A DNA stretch of 64,000 nt. Source: Njordibacter sp028825405 (GTDB taxonomy: Bacteria > Pseudomonadota > Gammaproteobacteria > Pseudomonadales > Balneatricaceae). Location: positions 2,666,001 to 2,730,000 of the forward strand of contig NZ_CP159829.1 of assembly GCF_047730065.1 (NCBI RefSeq), given 5' to 3'. The translations under genes were made by a program, and so were the position numbers. The notes below the pieces were generated by a model that was not told the origin of the DNA, made no database searches, and saw only the letters and a list, made by a program, of their open reading frames with translations. Of this stretch, positions 9,144 through 17,771 are shown piece after piece; the stretch's first letter is position 1; each line of letters opens with the position of its first letter.

Positions 9144-11789
9144 ATGGCAGCTGCAGCTTCAGAAAAACAAGTACAAGAATTGTTCATCGCGTATTTTGGT
9201 CGCCCTGCAGATGCTGGTGGACTGGCTTTTTACGCTAATGCTTTGGATTCGGGCACGCAAATAGTTAATGATATTGCATCAGGCTTTGCTGGCTCTGATG
9301 AAGCGGCAGCTGTGGTTGCTTTAGAAACTGAGAGATACGTAGAATCTGTATATAGCCAAGCGTTTGGCCGTGAGTATAATCCACAAACCGATGGTACGTT
9401 CTGGGTCGATTCAATTGAATCGGGTGCTTACACTAAAGAAATTGCAATGCTTTCAATACTCAATGGTGCAAGTGGATCTGATGCCACTGCAGTTGAGAAC
9501 AAAGGAAAGGTTGCCGCAACATATTCTGCAGCACAAAAATCTGATAAGAAAGATTATTCAGGTTCAGCAGTCGATGCGGCTAAAGCAGTGCTATCTGCTG
9601 TGACTGCTGACGCAGAAACATTGACTGCTGGAACTTCTGCTGCTTCTAAGGCTATTGATGATGCGGCCCCTCTTGATGATGCGGGAACAGCTGTCCTTGT
9701 CTCTGTTATTGCGACGGCTGAGGCTGAGGCTGCTGCTAAAGCTGAAGCTTTAGCTGTCGCTGCTACTGCGACTGCTAGCGCGGCCGCTACCAAGGCTGGT
9801 GCTGAAGCTACAGCCGCTGCGAACACTGCAGCCAAGGCTGCTCTTGCCGTAATTGCTGCTATCGCTGGTGGTGACGCCGAATCTATAGCTGCGGCTAGAA
9901 CTGCCGAAACGGCTGCTGCAGCATTGGTGGCTGCCACTACCTCTGCCGTCGACTCTGCAATGAAAGTGGCTACTGCTCAACTTGCTGCCAGCACTGCGGC
10001 TAAAACGGCTGCACTTGGCGCTCAGAATGCCTTTAGCCTTGCCACTATATACAGTGACGCTGTAGCTGCAGGTGACGCAGTGCGTATAGAAGCGACTAAA
10101 TTAGATCAGGCTGCCGCGTCTTTATATTTTGATACGAGTTACGATACATATACTAATAATATTGAAACTGTGTCTTTTAGAGATTCTGAGTATAAAAGTT
10201 TTGCTGCTGATGCCGCCGCCGCCGCCGCTGCTGTAAATAATGCTGCTGACACTGCCGCAGAGGCAGCCACTGCTTTTGTAACTGCCGCTATGACTACTGG
10301 TGATGCCGCCGCTACTGCCGCAGCTATTGGTGCAGTGGCTGCTGCCATGGCTGCCGTCACGGCGGCCGAAGCATCCATTGCGCCTATATTAGACCCTGTA
10401 GCCATTGCTATAGCTGCTCAAGCGGCTCGCGTTGCTGACCCCAATTATGTGGATCCAGCACTTGCAGACCCTAATTATATTGATCCTGTTGCTGGTGCAA
10501 TAGCCGCTGCTGTTGCCCGTGCTGCTGATCCATCTTATGTTGATCCTTATGCAGCTGCTGCAGCTGCTGAAGCTGCTCGAGCAGATGCTCGTGCTGCTGA
10601 TCCTGACAATTATGTTGATCCTTATGCAGCTGTTAGAGCTGATTTTGCTTCACGTGGAGAAGTATATATTAGTCCTGATGAAGCTGCCTCTGCTGCTCAT
10701 GCTGCTGCTTTTCCTGATTTTGTTAGCCCTGCTCGCGCTGCCTTTTTGGCAGGAGAAGCGGCTAAAGCAGCCGCAGGCAACGTGGCAGCTGCCGCTGCTG
10801 CTGCTATAGCGGCCGCAGGTGGTGTTGTTGATCCCAATGCAGCCGCGGCTGTGACAGCTGCTCTAGGTTTATTAGGTGGTGCAGCTGCGGTGGCTGACCC
10901 TAATTACGCTGATCCTTATGCAACAGTTAGGGCTGATTTTGCTTCACGTGGGGAGGTTTATTTCAGCCCTGCAGAAAAAGCCACTGCTGCATCTGCCGCC
11001 GCGAGCATTGCTAGTGCTGCTCTAATTGATCCTGTCGCTGTTGCTATGGCTGCTCAAGCTGCTCGCGCTGCTGATCCCAATTATGTTGATCCAGCCCTTA
11101 ATAATCCTGATTATGTTGATCCTGTTGCTTTTGCTATAGCCGCTGCCAATACTAGGGCTAGCGCTGTCAAATCTGCCCCAAACTCAAACCGCTTTGAAAG
11201 TGAAGCTGATGCAATCACCTATGCTCAAAATAGTGGGCAAGGTGCCCTGAAAGTGAGCAGTGATGGTGCAATCATTAATCAATATGGTGAGACGATGGTT
11301 TATGATTCATCTGGAAACTTAGCGCCAGCTTCTAGGGCAACACCTGTTGCGGATAATTCCGTGGCTGAGGTCGCCACTGCTGCTGACCCGAGTGCCACAT
11401 ACTCAAGCCGCTTTGAAAATGAAGCTGATGCAATCACCTATGCTCAAAATAGTGGGCAAGGTGCCCTGGAAGTGAGCAGTGATGGTGCAATCACTAATCA
11501 ATATGGTGAGACGATGGTTACTGATTCAGACGGAAACTTAGCGCCAGCTCCTAGGGCAACACCTGTTGCGGATGAAGCTGCAGCTAATGCTGCTATAGCT
11601 GATTCCAGAGCTGATGCTGCTGCTGCAGCATTAGCTGAGGCAATGAAACTTCTTAGTTATAGCGTCTCAGACATTGGAACGTCATCTACTGATCTAGCTC
11701 CTACTCCTTTTGCAACAGCTGAGTCATCTGCAAGCCTTCAAGTGTTGGGTGTACCTGAGTTTAATCTTTCGACCGACTTATTTATTTAG
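9144..11789 (+). CDS. giant Ala-rich DUF4214 surface protein
   Basis: Residues 1-120 are a DUF4214 domain (QELFIAYFGRPADAGG, YSQAFGREYNPQTDG). The rest is alanine-dominated low-complexity sequence. It includes repeated (A)DPNYVDP blocks (about 430-520 and 595-670), a twice-used RADFASRGEVY block, and two near-identical 73-residue units (about 680-820) with DAITYAQNSGQGAL. There is no N-terminal signal peptide; such proteins are usually exported by type I systems. AAGGTGGG precedes the ATG. It is related in style to the protein at the left window edge, so the region encodes a small family of S-layer-like or adhesive proteins. That cell-surface role is inferred from architecture only. Confidence 0.88.
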   Translation: MAAAASEKQVQELFIAYFGRPADAGGLAFYANALDSGTQIVNDIASGFAGSDEAAAVVALETERYVESVYSQAFGREYNPQTDGTFWVDSIESGAYTKEIAMLSILNGASGSDATAVENKGKVAATYSAAQKSDKKDYSGSAVDAAKAVLSAVTADAETLTAGTSAASKAIDDAAPLDDAGTAVLVSVIATAEAEAAAKAEALAVAATATASAAATKAGAEATAAANTAAKAALAVIAAIAGGDAESIAAARTAETAAAALVAATTSAVDSAMKVATAQLAASTAAKTAALGAQNAFSLATIYSDAVAAGDAVRIEATKLDQAAASLYFDTSYDTYTNNIETVSFRDSEYKSFAADAAAAAAAVNNAADTAAEAATAFVTAAMTTGDAAATAAAIGAVAAAMAAVTAAEASIAPILDPVAIAIAAQAARVADPNYVDPALADPNYIDPVAGAIAAAVARAADPSYVDPYAAAAAAEAARADARAADPDNYVDPYAAVRADFASRGEVYISPDEAASAAHAAAFPDFVSPARAAFLAGEAAKAAAGNVAAAAAAAIAAAGGVVDPNAAAAVTAALGLLGGAAAVADPNYADPYATVRADFASRGEVYFSPAEKATAASAAASIASAALIDPVAVAMAAQAARAADPNYVDPALNNPDYVDPVAFAIAAANTRASAVKSAPNSNRFESEADAITYAQNSGQGALKVSSDGAIINQYGETMVYDSSGNLAPASRATPVADNSVAEVATAADPSATYSSRFENEADAITYAQNSGQGALEVSSDGAITNQYGETMVTDSDGNLAPAPRATPVADEAAANAAIADSRADAAAAALAEAMKLLSYSVSDIGTSSTDLAPTPFATAESSASLQVLGVPEFNLSTDLFI
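11188..11573 (+). repeat. 219-bp in-frame direct repeat inside the Ala-rich gene
   Basis: The stretch starting CGCTTTGAAAGTGAAG near 11190 recurs at about 11409, an offset of 219 bp (73 codons), with only a few changes over about 170 bp. It is an in-frame duplication that could expand or contract by slippage or recombination. Confidence 0.85.
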
Positions 11790-11916
11790 CATTACAGTGA
11801 CTAAGTTGGAAACAACAAGCTGTTGTGGTCAGGCGGTCTATGCAAGCATAAAGGCACCGTTCGCAACAGTCGATGTAACCGCTAGACAAATCCAGTTTGA
11901 GTAAGTAGTAGGCCCA

Positions 11917-11982
11917 AGCTACCCATAAGTCATACTGCACGCCATTAACAATAAGCCCTAAGACATTAACTTGTTTTTCGTG
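11917..11982 (-). pseudogene. orphan C-terminal fragment of a DUF4214 gene
   Basis: Read on the minus strand this encodes HEKQVNVLGLIVNGVQYDLWVA. It matches the last 22 residues of the RTX/DUF4214 genes (ENQANVLELIGNGVQYDLWVA), but the stop has become TGG and nothing upstream matches. It is a decayed copy of the module, left behind by deletion. Confidence 0.7.
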
Positions 11983-12070
11983 GTTTGGATACTAATAGAT
12001 ACTTTGGTAGTAGGGTACGGTTAAAAAAGAGGGGTTTTAAACATCAAATCTATTTTGGTATAGTCCTCTA

Positions 12071-12658
12071 ATGAAACCAATCAACACACTCCTAACCATA
12101 CTTTTCATATCGCTTCTGTCGTCTTCTGGTTGGAGTGAGTCTGAAGTTCATTTAGTAGAACTTAAGTTACTTAATAATTTAGATGATAAAAGAGGGTTTT
12201 GTATTGACATTAAAGGACATAAACTTAAAGCTAAAATAAGTAGGGGAATCCAGGCACATTCATGCTACTCGTATCAAGGAAAAATTGCTGTCGATCAAGG
12301 TTTAGATGCTAATAGGTTGAAGCAAAAACAATTATTCTTTCCTTATTTTGATGTTTGTGTGCATCCAACTTCTTCTAATAATCCTTTGAATTTAAATCTT
12401 ATAAAATGTAGGAATACACAAGAATTTGTATTTATTGAAGACAACACAATACGTTTCAAAAATAATAAGAACTTATGTCTTACAGTTGCAAAAGGAAATT
12501 CAAGACATGGTGGAGGTGGGTCACCTTTACATTTAATAAGAAATTTATCTATGCAAACATGCGATGAACAAAAGTCTATTTATAAAAGTTGGGGTATAAG
12601 GGGTTTTAAAAAAGGCAAGATTTTTACGGACAAAATATTAAAATTTTCGTCAAATTAA
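12071..12658 (+). CDS. exported ricin-like beta-trefoil protein
   Basis: A signal peptide (about 1-22, cleavage after GWSES) precedes a domain with evenly spaced Cys pairs and trefoil-like segments: GFCIDIKG, FDVCVHP, LNLIKC, IRFKNNKNLCLTVAKG, LHLIRNLSMQTC. This fits a ricin B-type (beta-trefoil) carbohydrate-binding fold, though the QxW signature is weak. The leader is nearly the same as that of the MORN gene 100 bp downstream, while the mature parts are unrelated. No Shine-Dalgarno sequence is visible; a TATAGT -10-like box lies about 10 nt before the ATG, so the transcript may be leaderless. It probably acts in the periplasm or outside the cell. Confidence 0.65.
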   Translation: MKPINTLLTILFISLLSSSGWSESEVHLVELKLLNNLDDKRGFCIDIKGHKLKAKISRGIQAHSCYSYQGKIAVDQGLDANRLKQKQLFFPYFDVCVHPTSSNNPLNLNLIKCRNTQEFVFIEDNTIRFKNNKNLCLTVAKGNSRHGGGGSPLHLIRNLSMQTCDEQKSIYKSWGIRGFKKGKIFTDKILKFSSN

Positions 12659-12757
12659 AGACCATACCTAATCTATATACCCCCAATGCTTCTCAAGATG
12701 ATGAAATCTTACAATAAGATAGTGGTTTAAAATAAATAAGATTATATCGTTAGACTA

Positions 12758-13246
12758 ATGAAACCGATCAACTCTTTACTAGCCATGCTCTTCGTATCAC
12801 TTCTGTCGTCTCCAAGTTGGAGTGAAACTCTCAGTGATTTAGTGTTTCGTGATGGTCTTTATTTCAAGAAGTTCACTGATGTTCCATTCACTGGGAAGTT
12901 AACTGGGAATCCTCAAGGGTCATTCAAGAACGGTCAGAGAGAAGGTGCTTGGGTTCATTACTATGAGAACGGTCAGTTAGAATACAAAGGTAACTATAAG
13001 AACGGTTATCAAGAAAATTCTTGGATTGGTTACTATGAGAATGGTCAGTTATATTACAAAGGTAACTTCAAGAACGGTTGGTTAGAGGGTGCTTGGGTTT
13101 GGTACTACGATAATGGTCAGGTGAATAACAAAGGTAACTACAAGAAAGGAAAGAGAGATGGTGCTTGGGTTTATTATCGTGAAGACGGAACTGTATCTAA
13201 ATTAATGACAGGAACCTTCAAAGGCGGTGTGAAGATCAGTGATTAA
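12758..13246 (+). CDS. exported MORN-repeat (YwqK-like) protein
   Basis: A signal peptide (about 1-22, SPSWSE) is followed by a short linker and four to five MORN/YwqK-type repeats of 22-24 residues (GAWVHYYENGQLEYKGNYKNG, GAWVWYYDNGQVNNKGNYKKG). Such proteins bind lipids or partner proteins, and some form antitoxin-like partners, but no toxin lies beside this one. The leader duplicates that of the preceding gene. No clear ribosome site is visible. The fold call is strong; the function is unknown. Confidence 0.8.
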   Translation: MKPINSLLAMLFVSLLSSPSWSETLSDLVFRDGLYFKKFTDVPFTGKLTGNPQGSFKNGQREGAWVHYYENGQLEYKGNYKNGYQENSWIGYYENGQLYYKGNFKNGWLEGAWVWYYDNGQVNNKGNYKKGKRDGAWVYYREDGTVSKLMTGTFKGGVKISD

Positions 13247-13613
13247 GTGAACATTAAGCAGATTATAGGTTAAAGCAAGGTCGAGTGTAAAAAGCAAAAC
13301 CACTCTATCTTGTGTCTGTCAGGCTAAAACAGTTACACCACTAACCAATCCCACGCCCGCCCCCATAAAAATTTCAGCATACAGCCTTGCTTGAGTAGGG
13401 CTTTTGATTGGGCGTAAACTCAAATCTATGCCAGAAACTATAGCGATAACTGGGGCTAAGCATACGTCTGCTAGTAAAAATCTTTTTCACATATAAGATC
13501 TTTTTGCTTCAGCAATGAATCGTACAAAAAAGACGTAAGCGTTGCCCCATAAAATAACGTTGTTAGACAGTTACTAATAATCGATCGTAGCACCATTGAA
13601 GGTGATTTTTTGT
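13247..13613. other. intergenic with a start-less 55-codon minus frame (13319-13486)
   Basis: On the minus strand, 13319-13486 is open for 55 codons after a TGA. It reads like a membrane protein tail (ADVCLAPVIAIVSGIDLSL, then FMGAGVGLVSGVTVLA and stop) but has no plausible start codon. It may be the C-terminal relic of a lost membrane protein, or chance. Nothing else is recognised in this gap. Confidence 0.35.
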
Positions 13614-14180
13614 CTAGCTTTTTGGTAGCAAAACATTATCAATGACGTGTATTACACCATTTTTCTGTGGCACGTCCGCAATAGTGACTGTAGCCACATT
13701 ACCATTTTCGTCTGTAAATGTGACTTTATTGTAGTAGTACTTTGCAGTCAGTATACATCCACCTACAGTCCCTAACTCAGCCATCCCTCCATTATCAGCA
13801 GCCATCTTGATCACATCTGCAGCCATCGCTTTCGCTGCAACCACATGGCAAGTTAATATGGTCTTTAGCGTCTCAATATTTTCTGCCTTTAATAACGTAT
13901 CAACAGTGCCGGCAGGTAACTTAGCAAAGGCTGCGTTAGTAGGTGCTAAAACAGTAAATGGCCCAGCACTTTGAAGAGTTTCTACCAAACCCGCAGCAGT
14001 AACTGCTGCAACCAAAACAGCAAGTTCGTCTGAGGCTGAAGCGTTCTCAACAATAGTTTTAGATGCGACCATTTCAGCACTACCGACCATAACTCCATGC
14101 GCACCGGCAATAGCTTGTGCAGCTGCCAGAGTCATTACAGATGCGACCACAGTTTGAGCAATATATTTCTTTAAATTCAT
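13614..14180 (-). CDS. secreted fasciclin-domain protein
   Basis: Starting at the ATG at 14180, preceded by AAGAGA 8 nt upstream, the protein has 188 residues. Residues about 1-23 are a signal peptide (TLAAAQAIAGAHG). Residues about 55-188 are a fasciclin (FAS1) domain: LVETLQSAGPFTVLAPTN, AFAKLPAGTVD, the YH-like segment TCHVVAAKAM, and NGVIHVIDNVLLP at the end. FAS1 domains mediate adhesion in the periplasm or outside the cell. The first 60 residues and the upstream 200 bp are paralogous to those of the DUF4864 gene at 17241-17771, although the mature domains are unrelated. Confidence 0.92.
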   Translation of the reverse strand: MNLKKYIAQTVVASVMTLAAAQAIAGAHGVMVGSAEMVASKTIVENASASDELAVLVAAVTAAGLVETLQSAGPFTVLAPTNAAFAKLPAGTVDTLLKAENIETLKTILTCHVVAAKAMAADVIKMAADNGGMAELGTVGGCILTAKYYYNKVTFTDENGNVATVTIADVPQKNGVIHVIDNVLLPKS

Positions 14181-14400
14181 TTGTTTTCTCTTTATAAAAT
14201 TGTAATAACAGATTCGATTGGCTATTAAATCTATTATAGTTAGTAAAATAATTAAACAGTAATTCATATCTGTTTTGGCGCCATGCGTCATTGCGAAGCG
14301 CTTTTTCGCAACGAATAAGAAGTATAAATATTCAGGTGTCAGGGTGGGTGTAAAGACTGAAAAGGAATGGGGGGATAGTGCTGATTTCGCGTAAAGAATT
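13990..14400 (-). repeat. promoter-plus-leader duplication, copy A (fasciclin gene)
   Basis: The segment from the upstream region (about 14330-14400) through the first 60 codons of the fasciclin gene is similar, by eye roughly 70-75 %, to 17590-17990. Matching blocks include AGTCAGGTTGGGTG/TGTCAGGGTGGGTG, CTGAAAAGGAATG, TTTCG(T/C)GTAA and the start-codon region. Apart from this similarity, 14181-14580 holds only the start of the next gene's leader. Confidence 0.75.
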
Positions 14401-14580
14401 ACCTATATGGGCATTTCAACACTTGATCGGGGTTATGGCAGGCTAACAAAAACGACATCGCTTGAAGTTAACGCATCCTTAATGCATAAGAAAATACAGC
14501 TGGTGGCTTATAACGCTACAGTTTAAGATTAGCTTATAAGATTTTATGGCAATAGCAGATGGAGGTGCGGCTGATAAATC

Positions 14581-15153
14581 ATGACTTCAGAACAACGGAT
14601 TATTTACATAACGGGCCGTGGTGGTGATGCTGGAAAAGGTTTAGGAGCATACTTAAAGACCATTGACCCTCATCGTATAGGTCTTTCAGTTAACAGCATC
14701 TTTTTGTCATTGCCGTTTGACCAACAAATATCAACCATTCACGATTTGTTACATAGGTTTGATGGCCCTAACACCAGTATTATTGCTAATTCCTATGGTG
14801 CTTACTTGTTAACGTCTTCACTCATTGATAAGCCTGCAATAGCCAGCCAGGTGTTACTTTTGTCCCCTTTGCTTGGCTTAACTTTAGAAGAAGAAGAACA
14901 GATGTTCTATTCGAGGCCACCTAATCAGCGATCTTGGTCAGAGGCACTAGAACAGGGCAGGATGAATAAACCTAGTTACTTGGAAGTGTGTGCTGGAGAA
15001 TCAGATGGTGGGGCGTGCAGCCCAACTGTGGTAATGCAGTTTAGTGAGCTAATAAAAGCTGACCAAGTGCAACTAATTCCAGAACAGGGGCATCAATTAA
15101 CAAGCACTGTTGTCCAGTTAGTTGTTGGGCTATTCTTAGCACAAGCTGGTTAA
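14581..15153 (+). CDS. small alpha/beta hydrolase
   Basis: This 190-residue protein resembles RBBP9/YcfP-type small alpha/beta hydrolases. An early strand (RIIYITGRGGDAG) leads to the nucleophile elbow IIANSYGAYLL (Ser in S-x-G; the usual first Gly is Asn or Ala here). A late His lies in EQGHQLTS. There is no signal peptide, so it is cytoplasmic. Its substrate is unknown. GGAGG sits 16 nt before the ATG, rather far, so translation start efficiency is uncertain. It is the last gene before the tmRNA-like scar. Confidence 0.75.
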   Translation: MTSEQRIIYITGRGGDAGKGLGAYLKTIDPHRIGLSVNSIFLSLPFDQQISTIHDLLHRFDGPNTSIIANSYGAYLLTSSLIDKPAIASQVLLLSPLLGLTLEEEEQMFYSRPPNQRSWSEALEQGRMNKPSYLEVCAGESDGGACSPTVVMQFSELIKADQVQLIPEQGHQLTSTVVQLVVGLFLAQAG

Positions 15154-15250
15154 AGTTTTACGTAGACGGATTGCATTTCTGGTACACGCTTGGGTACACG
15201 TAAATTGATTTATATAACAAAAATCAGATTATACAGACATATAAGGCGTA

Positions 15251-15275
15251 GTTTCGACTCCCCCCATCTCCACCA
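15251..15275 (+). other. 3' end fragment of tmRNA (or tRNA): likely attachment-site scar
   Basis: The stretch contains a T-loop (TTCGACT), a C-rich 3' T-stem (CCCCC), a 7-nt acceptor strand (CATCTCC), discriminator A and an encoded CCA. The 5' T-stem partner is absent (GTAGT instead of GGGGG) and no tRNA or tmRNA body lies upstream, so only the 3' end is present. An Ala-type discriminator with this acceptor fits tmRNA. Direct repeats GGTACACG (15181) and GGGTACACG (15192) lie 50-70 bp upstream, like integrase arm sites. A terminator follows immediately. No integrase gene is in the window. Confidence 0.6.
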
Positions 15276-15286
15276 CATAGAAGTAC

Positions 15287-15330
15287 AAAAAGGCAGCGTT
15301 TCAAATATTTGGAGCGTTGCCTTTTTAGTT
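15287..15330 (+). terminator. rho-independent terminator after the tmRNA-like scar
   Basis: AAAAAGGCAGCGTTTCAAAT pairs almost fully with ATTTGGAGCGTTGCCTTTTT (G-U pairs allowed), and the stem ends in a T tract. It is the expected native terminator of the displaced tmRNA/tRNA gene. Confidence 0.75.
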
Positions 15331-15493
15331 GTGTAATAAAATAACCTTGAATATTGGAACATACCGCCTAATTCACAACTATTAATAGACATGTTGCTAA
15401 ACAAAAGGGCTATAGCGTTTGCCGTGGGTTTTCTCAACAATGGGAATGGACGGGCCCCCTTTACAATCCTCCACAATGTAGCTTTTACCTACG

Positions 15494-16390
15494 TTATTTT
15501 GCTTTGAGTTGCGCCGTGTATTTGCCCATAAAGCTGGCGTAGCTAGATTCAGTATGCATTAGTTCTGGCTGCATGATCTTATGCAGTTCAGGTAGTTTGT
15601 GGAACGGCACCGAGGGATAAGTGTGATGCTCGGTGTGGTATGACATATTCCACGCGATAAACCGCACCATCTGATTGGTGGAAGTTGTGCGGGTGTTGTC
15701 GAACATATTTGCCACCGTTGGGCATAGTCCATGTTCTGCCAGAAGGTATAAGCGTAAGAACGGCTGTCCCAACAATAAGGGAAAAATCCAAATCCAGAAT
15801 AATGCTGTAGACCCAAGAAATAGTGCGCCACACAAAATCAATGAATAGGCCAAAATGAGTAAACGGGATTCTTTGACAATACGGGCCTCGGCCTTCTTTG
15901 GCAGAAAGTCGGCACTGCAATCACCCGCTGCATTCTGTACGAGTATTTTGAAATGGCCAATCCAGGTTGGAACACCCGACATATGCTTGACGAAGCCCAA
16001 CCTAGTTTTGGGTTTTTCAGTCGCCAGTTCAGGATCTTTTCCTAGAATCTGTGTGAAACGGTGATGTGCGAGGTGAAAATATTTAAACCATGTGGATGGC
16101 AGGAAAAGCAAAAAACCACTCACCCGCGCCGCCATGCCATTCAACCAAGGGGTTCTAAACGGCGTCTGATGCACGGCTTCATGCAAAAGGGTAAACAAAA
16201 AAACGATCACAATACCTTGTGGTATCAACAACAGTTGCCAAAAGGGTAAACCCAAGTAGATAGCAAGCCCAAACGCAAGAATCAAGCCCCCATGAAAAGC
16301 AAGGCGCACCAGCCCTGGCCCATCAAGGCGTTGCGTAAGATTCTTACGCGTTTCTTTTGAGAGGCTACCAAGAAAACCCTGATGATTCAT
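15494..16390 (-). CDS. membrane fatty acid desaturase
   Basis: This is a di-iron membrane desaturase or hydroxylase. The three histidine boxes are present: HEAVHQTP (about 88), HLAHHRF (about 125) and YHTEHHTYPSVPFH (about 252). Hydrophobic pairs surround them (about 30-75, 175-205). The length of 298 residues is normal for short FA_desaturase proteins. The start ATG at 16390 has GGAT upstream; a TTG at 16402 is an alternative. Substrate regiospecificity cannot be read from sequence, and related enzymes also hydroxylate carotenoids. It is the first gene right of the scar. The neighbouring BLUF gene has the same orientation, with a 129-bp gap. Confidence 0.9.
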   Translation of the reverse strand: MNHQGFLGSLSKETRKNLTQRLDGPGLVRLAFHGGLILAFGLAIYLGLPFWQLLLIPQGIVIVFLFTLLHEAVHQTPFRTPWLNGMAARVSGFLLFLPSTWFKYFHLAHHRFTQILGKDPELATEKPKTRLGFVKHMSGVPTWIGHFKILVQNAAGDCSADFLPKKAEARIVKESRLLILAYSLILCGALFLGSTALFWIWIFPLLLGQPFLRLYLLAEHGLCPTVANMFDNTRTTSTNQMVRFIAWNMSYHTEHHTYPSVPFHKLPELHKIMQPELMHTESSYASFMGKYTAQLKAK

Positions 16391-16519
16391 GTTTTTATCC
16401 AATTTGGTAGGTCACGTAACCCAATCAATCTGTCAGAAACTTTCCAATGATTTTTGATCTGCACTTGGCCAATAATGTAAACCTTTAATAAGGTGGGATT
16501 TATTAAGATAAATTAGCTA

Positions 16520-16960
16520 TTACGCACCTTCGGGATCAAGAAACTGATCAAGGTCTCTGGACAGCTCCACAAAAACCTCAAGCGCTAGGTCTGGTTGAAG
16601 CTTATCAACCAAACCATTTTTGATATCCTCTTTTGACCAATGCATATGCTCAAGATCTTGTGGTCTCATTTTCCAGGACCCAAACAATCTTCGGTCAGTT
16701 AAATTTACCCTTAATATTCTAATATCAGCATGTCTGTTATCAATTTTTATTCTATTAAAAGTCTCGTCTAGTTCTTGAACGGGGCCTTCTAAAAATTGCA
16801 TATAGAGCTCTACTCCAAAAATAAGTAAGCCAGTTACTCCACTTTTTGAATTATATTTATGTGACGATGCCAAAATTTCATCAATCGTATTATCTTCCAA
16901 TGCCACGGGTTTAGATGTGTAAATTATTTGTTTGAGCTTTTGTTTTTGTCTGTTTACCAT
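16520..16960 (-). CDS. short BLUF-domain blue-light sensor
   Basis: A 146-residue single-domain BLUF protein that should bind FAD. The key positions are all there: Tyr14 (QIIYTS), Asn37, Gln55 (MQFLEGP), and Trp96/Met98 in GSWKMRP. Their spacing matches AppA Tyr21, Asn45, Gln63, Trp104 and Met106 with one constant offset after the first. About 45 extra residues at the C-terminus form the usual capping helices. No output domain is fused, so a partner protein must relay the signal. GAGGGG lies before the ATG. The gene lies upstream of the desaturase on the same strand; light control of membrane lipids is possible but speculative. Confidence 0.93.
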   Translation of the reverse strand: MVNRQKQKLKQIIYTSKPVALEDNTIDEILASSHKYNSKSGVTGLLIFGVELYMQFLEGPVQELDETFNRIKIDNRHADIRILRVNLTDRRLFGSWKMRPQDLEHMHWSKEDIKNGLVDKLQPDLALEVFVELSRDLDQFLDPEGA

Positions 16961-17240
16961 TTTAGGATCCCCTCAGCTTAAAGGTACTGAACTATAAAAA
17001 GCTTGGCTTTAGTTCATCTTCTGAAACTGGTCGATACCCAATAATATGGTAGCTTCTAAATCTGAATGTTCCAACCTATTGCTTAAATTACTCTTAGTGA
17101 AACTATAGTCAACCCCAACAAGCGAGCTCCACATACTTCAATTAGATACCGACTGAAAAATATTAAAATAATTCGATGGCCAGTAAAGACAAATAATAAG
17201 GCTGTTGGTTAGTAGAAAACTATCTTCAACTTTGAAGGTT

Positions 17241-17771
17241 TCAGACACTGATGTCTGTAATGTTCAGAAATTGTACACCTGAAATTTTCCATCCCCTTGG
17301 GGTCTGCGTTACAAAATATCTTAAATAGTGGGCAGTGCCAGCAGCATCAAAAATTTTCACATCTTGAGTGCGCCCTAAAGATGTTTCTCTGTGTTCAAGA
17401 AACGTCACTCCTGCAGATTTCCATACCATTGGGTAACTGCGCTGCACCATTGCACCAAAATTTTGTGCTGTTCCAAACATTGAACGTATTGAGGAACTGG
17501 CGTAGGTAAATGCTCGATTCACATCACCCTCTAAAAACGCTAGGAATTGACCCTTGATGGTCGCCTGCACATCTTCTTTTGGACCAGCGGTGACGGCTAA
17601 AACCAAAACAGAATATGCATCTGGGGCAGAGGCATGGTTAGAGATCGTTTTAGATGGGAATAGTTGAGCACTGTCAGCCATCATTGCATTTGAACCAGCA
17701 AAGGTGTGAACGGCTAAAAACGTTATTGCAGATGCAACCAGAGTTTGGGCAATGGATTTTTTTACACTCAT
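17241..17771 (-). CDS. exported DUF4864 protein with fasciclin-type leader
   Basis: Residues 1-26 are a signal peptide. About 65-176 is a DUF4864 domain: IKGQFLAFLEGDVNRAF, FGTAQNFGAMVQRSYPMVW, and WKISGVQFL at the end. The first 60 residues (SIAQTLVASAITFLA, SKTISNHASA) are paralogous to the fasciclin protein 3.4 kb to the left, and the promoter region is too. The leader therefore appears to have been copied onto a different body. The role of DUF4864 is not established; these are small exported proteins. AGAGAG precedes the ATG. Confidence 0.85.
   Translation of the reverse strand: MSVKKSIAQTLVASAITFLAVHTFAGSNAMMADSAQLFPSKTISNHASAPDAYSVLVLAVTAGPKEDVQATIKGQFLAFLEGDVNRAFTYASSSIRSMFGTAQNFGAMVQRSYPMVWKSAGVTFLEHRETSLGRTQDVKIFDAAGTAHYLRYFVTQTPRGWKISGVQFLNITDISV

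Noticed and set aside
10513..10809. Leu-rich open frame on the plus strand inside the 881-residue gene
   Set aside because: It results from reading Ala codon repeats one base out of frame; it has no ribosome site or family pattern.
15154..15275. Complete tRNA or tmRNA gene ending at 15275
   Set aside because: Upstream sequence lacks a matching acceptor strand, an anticodon arm or a tmRNA tag frame, and the 5' T-stem does not pair. Only the 3' end is present.
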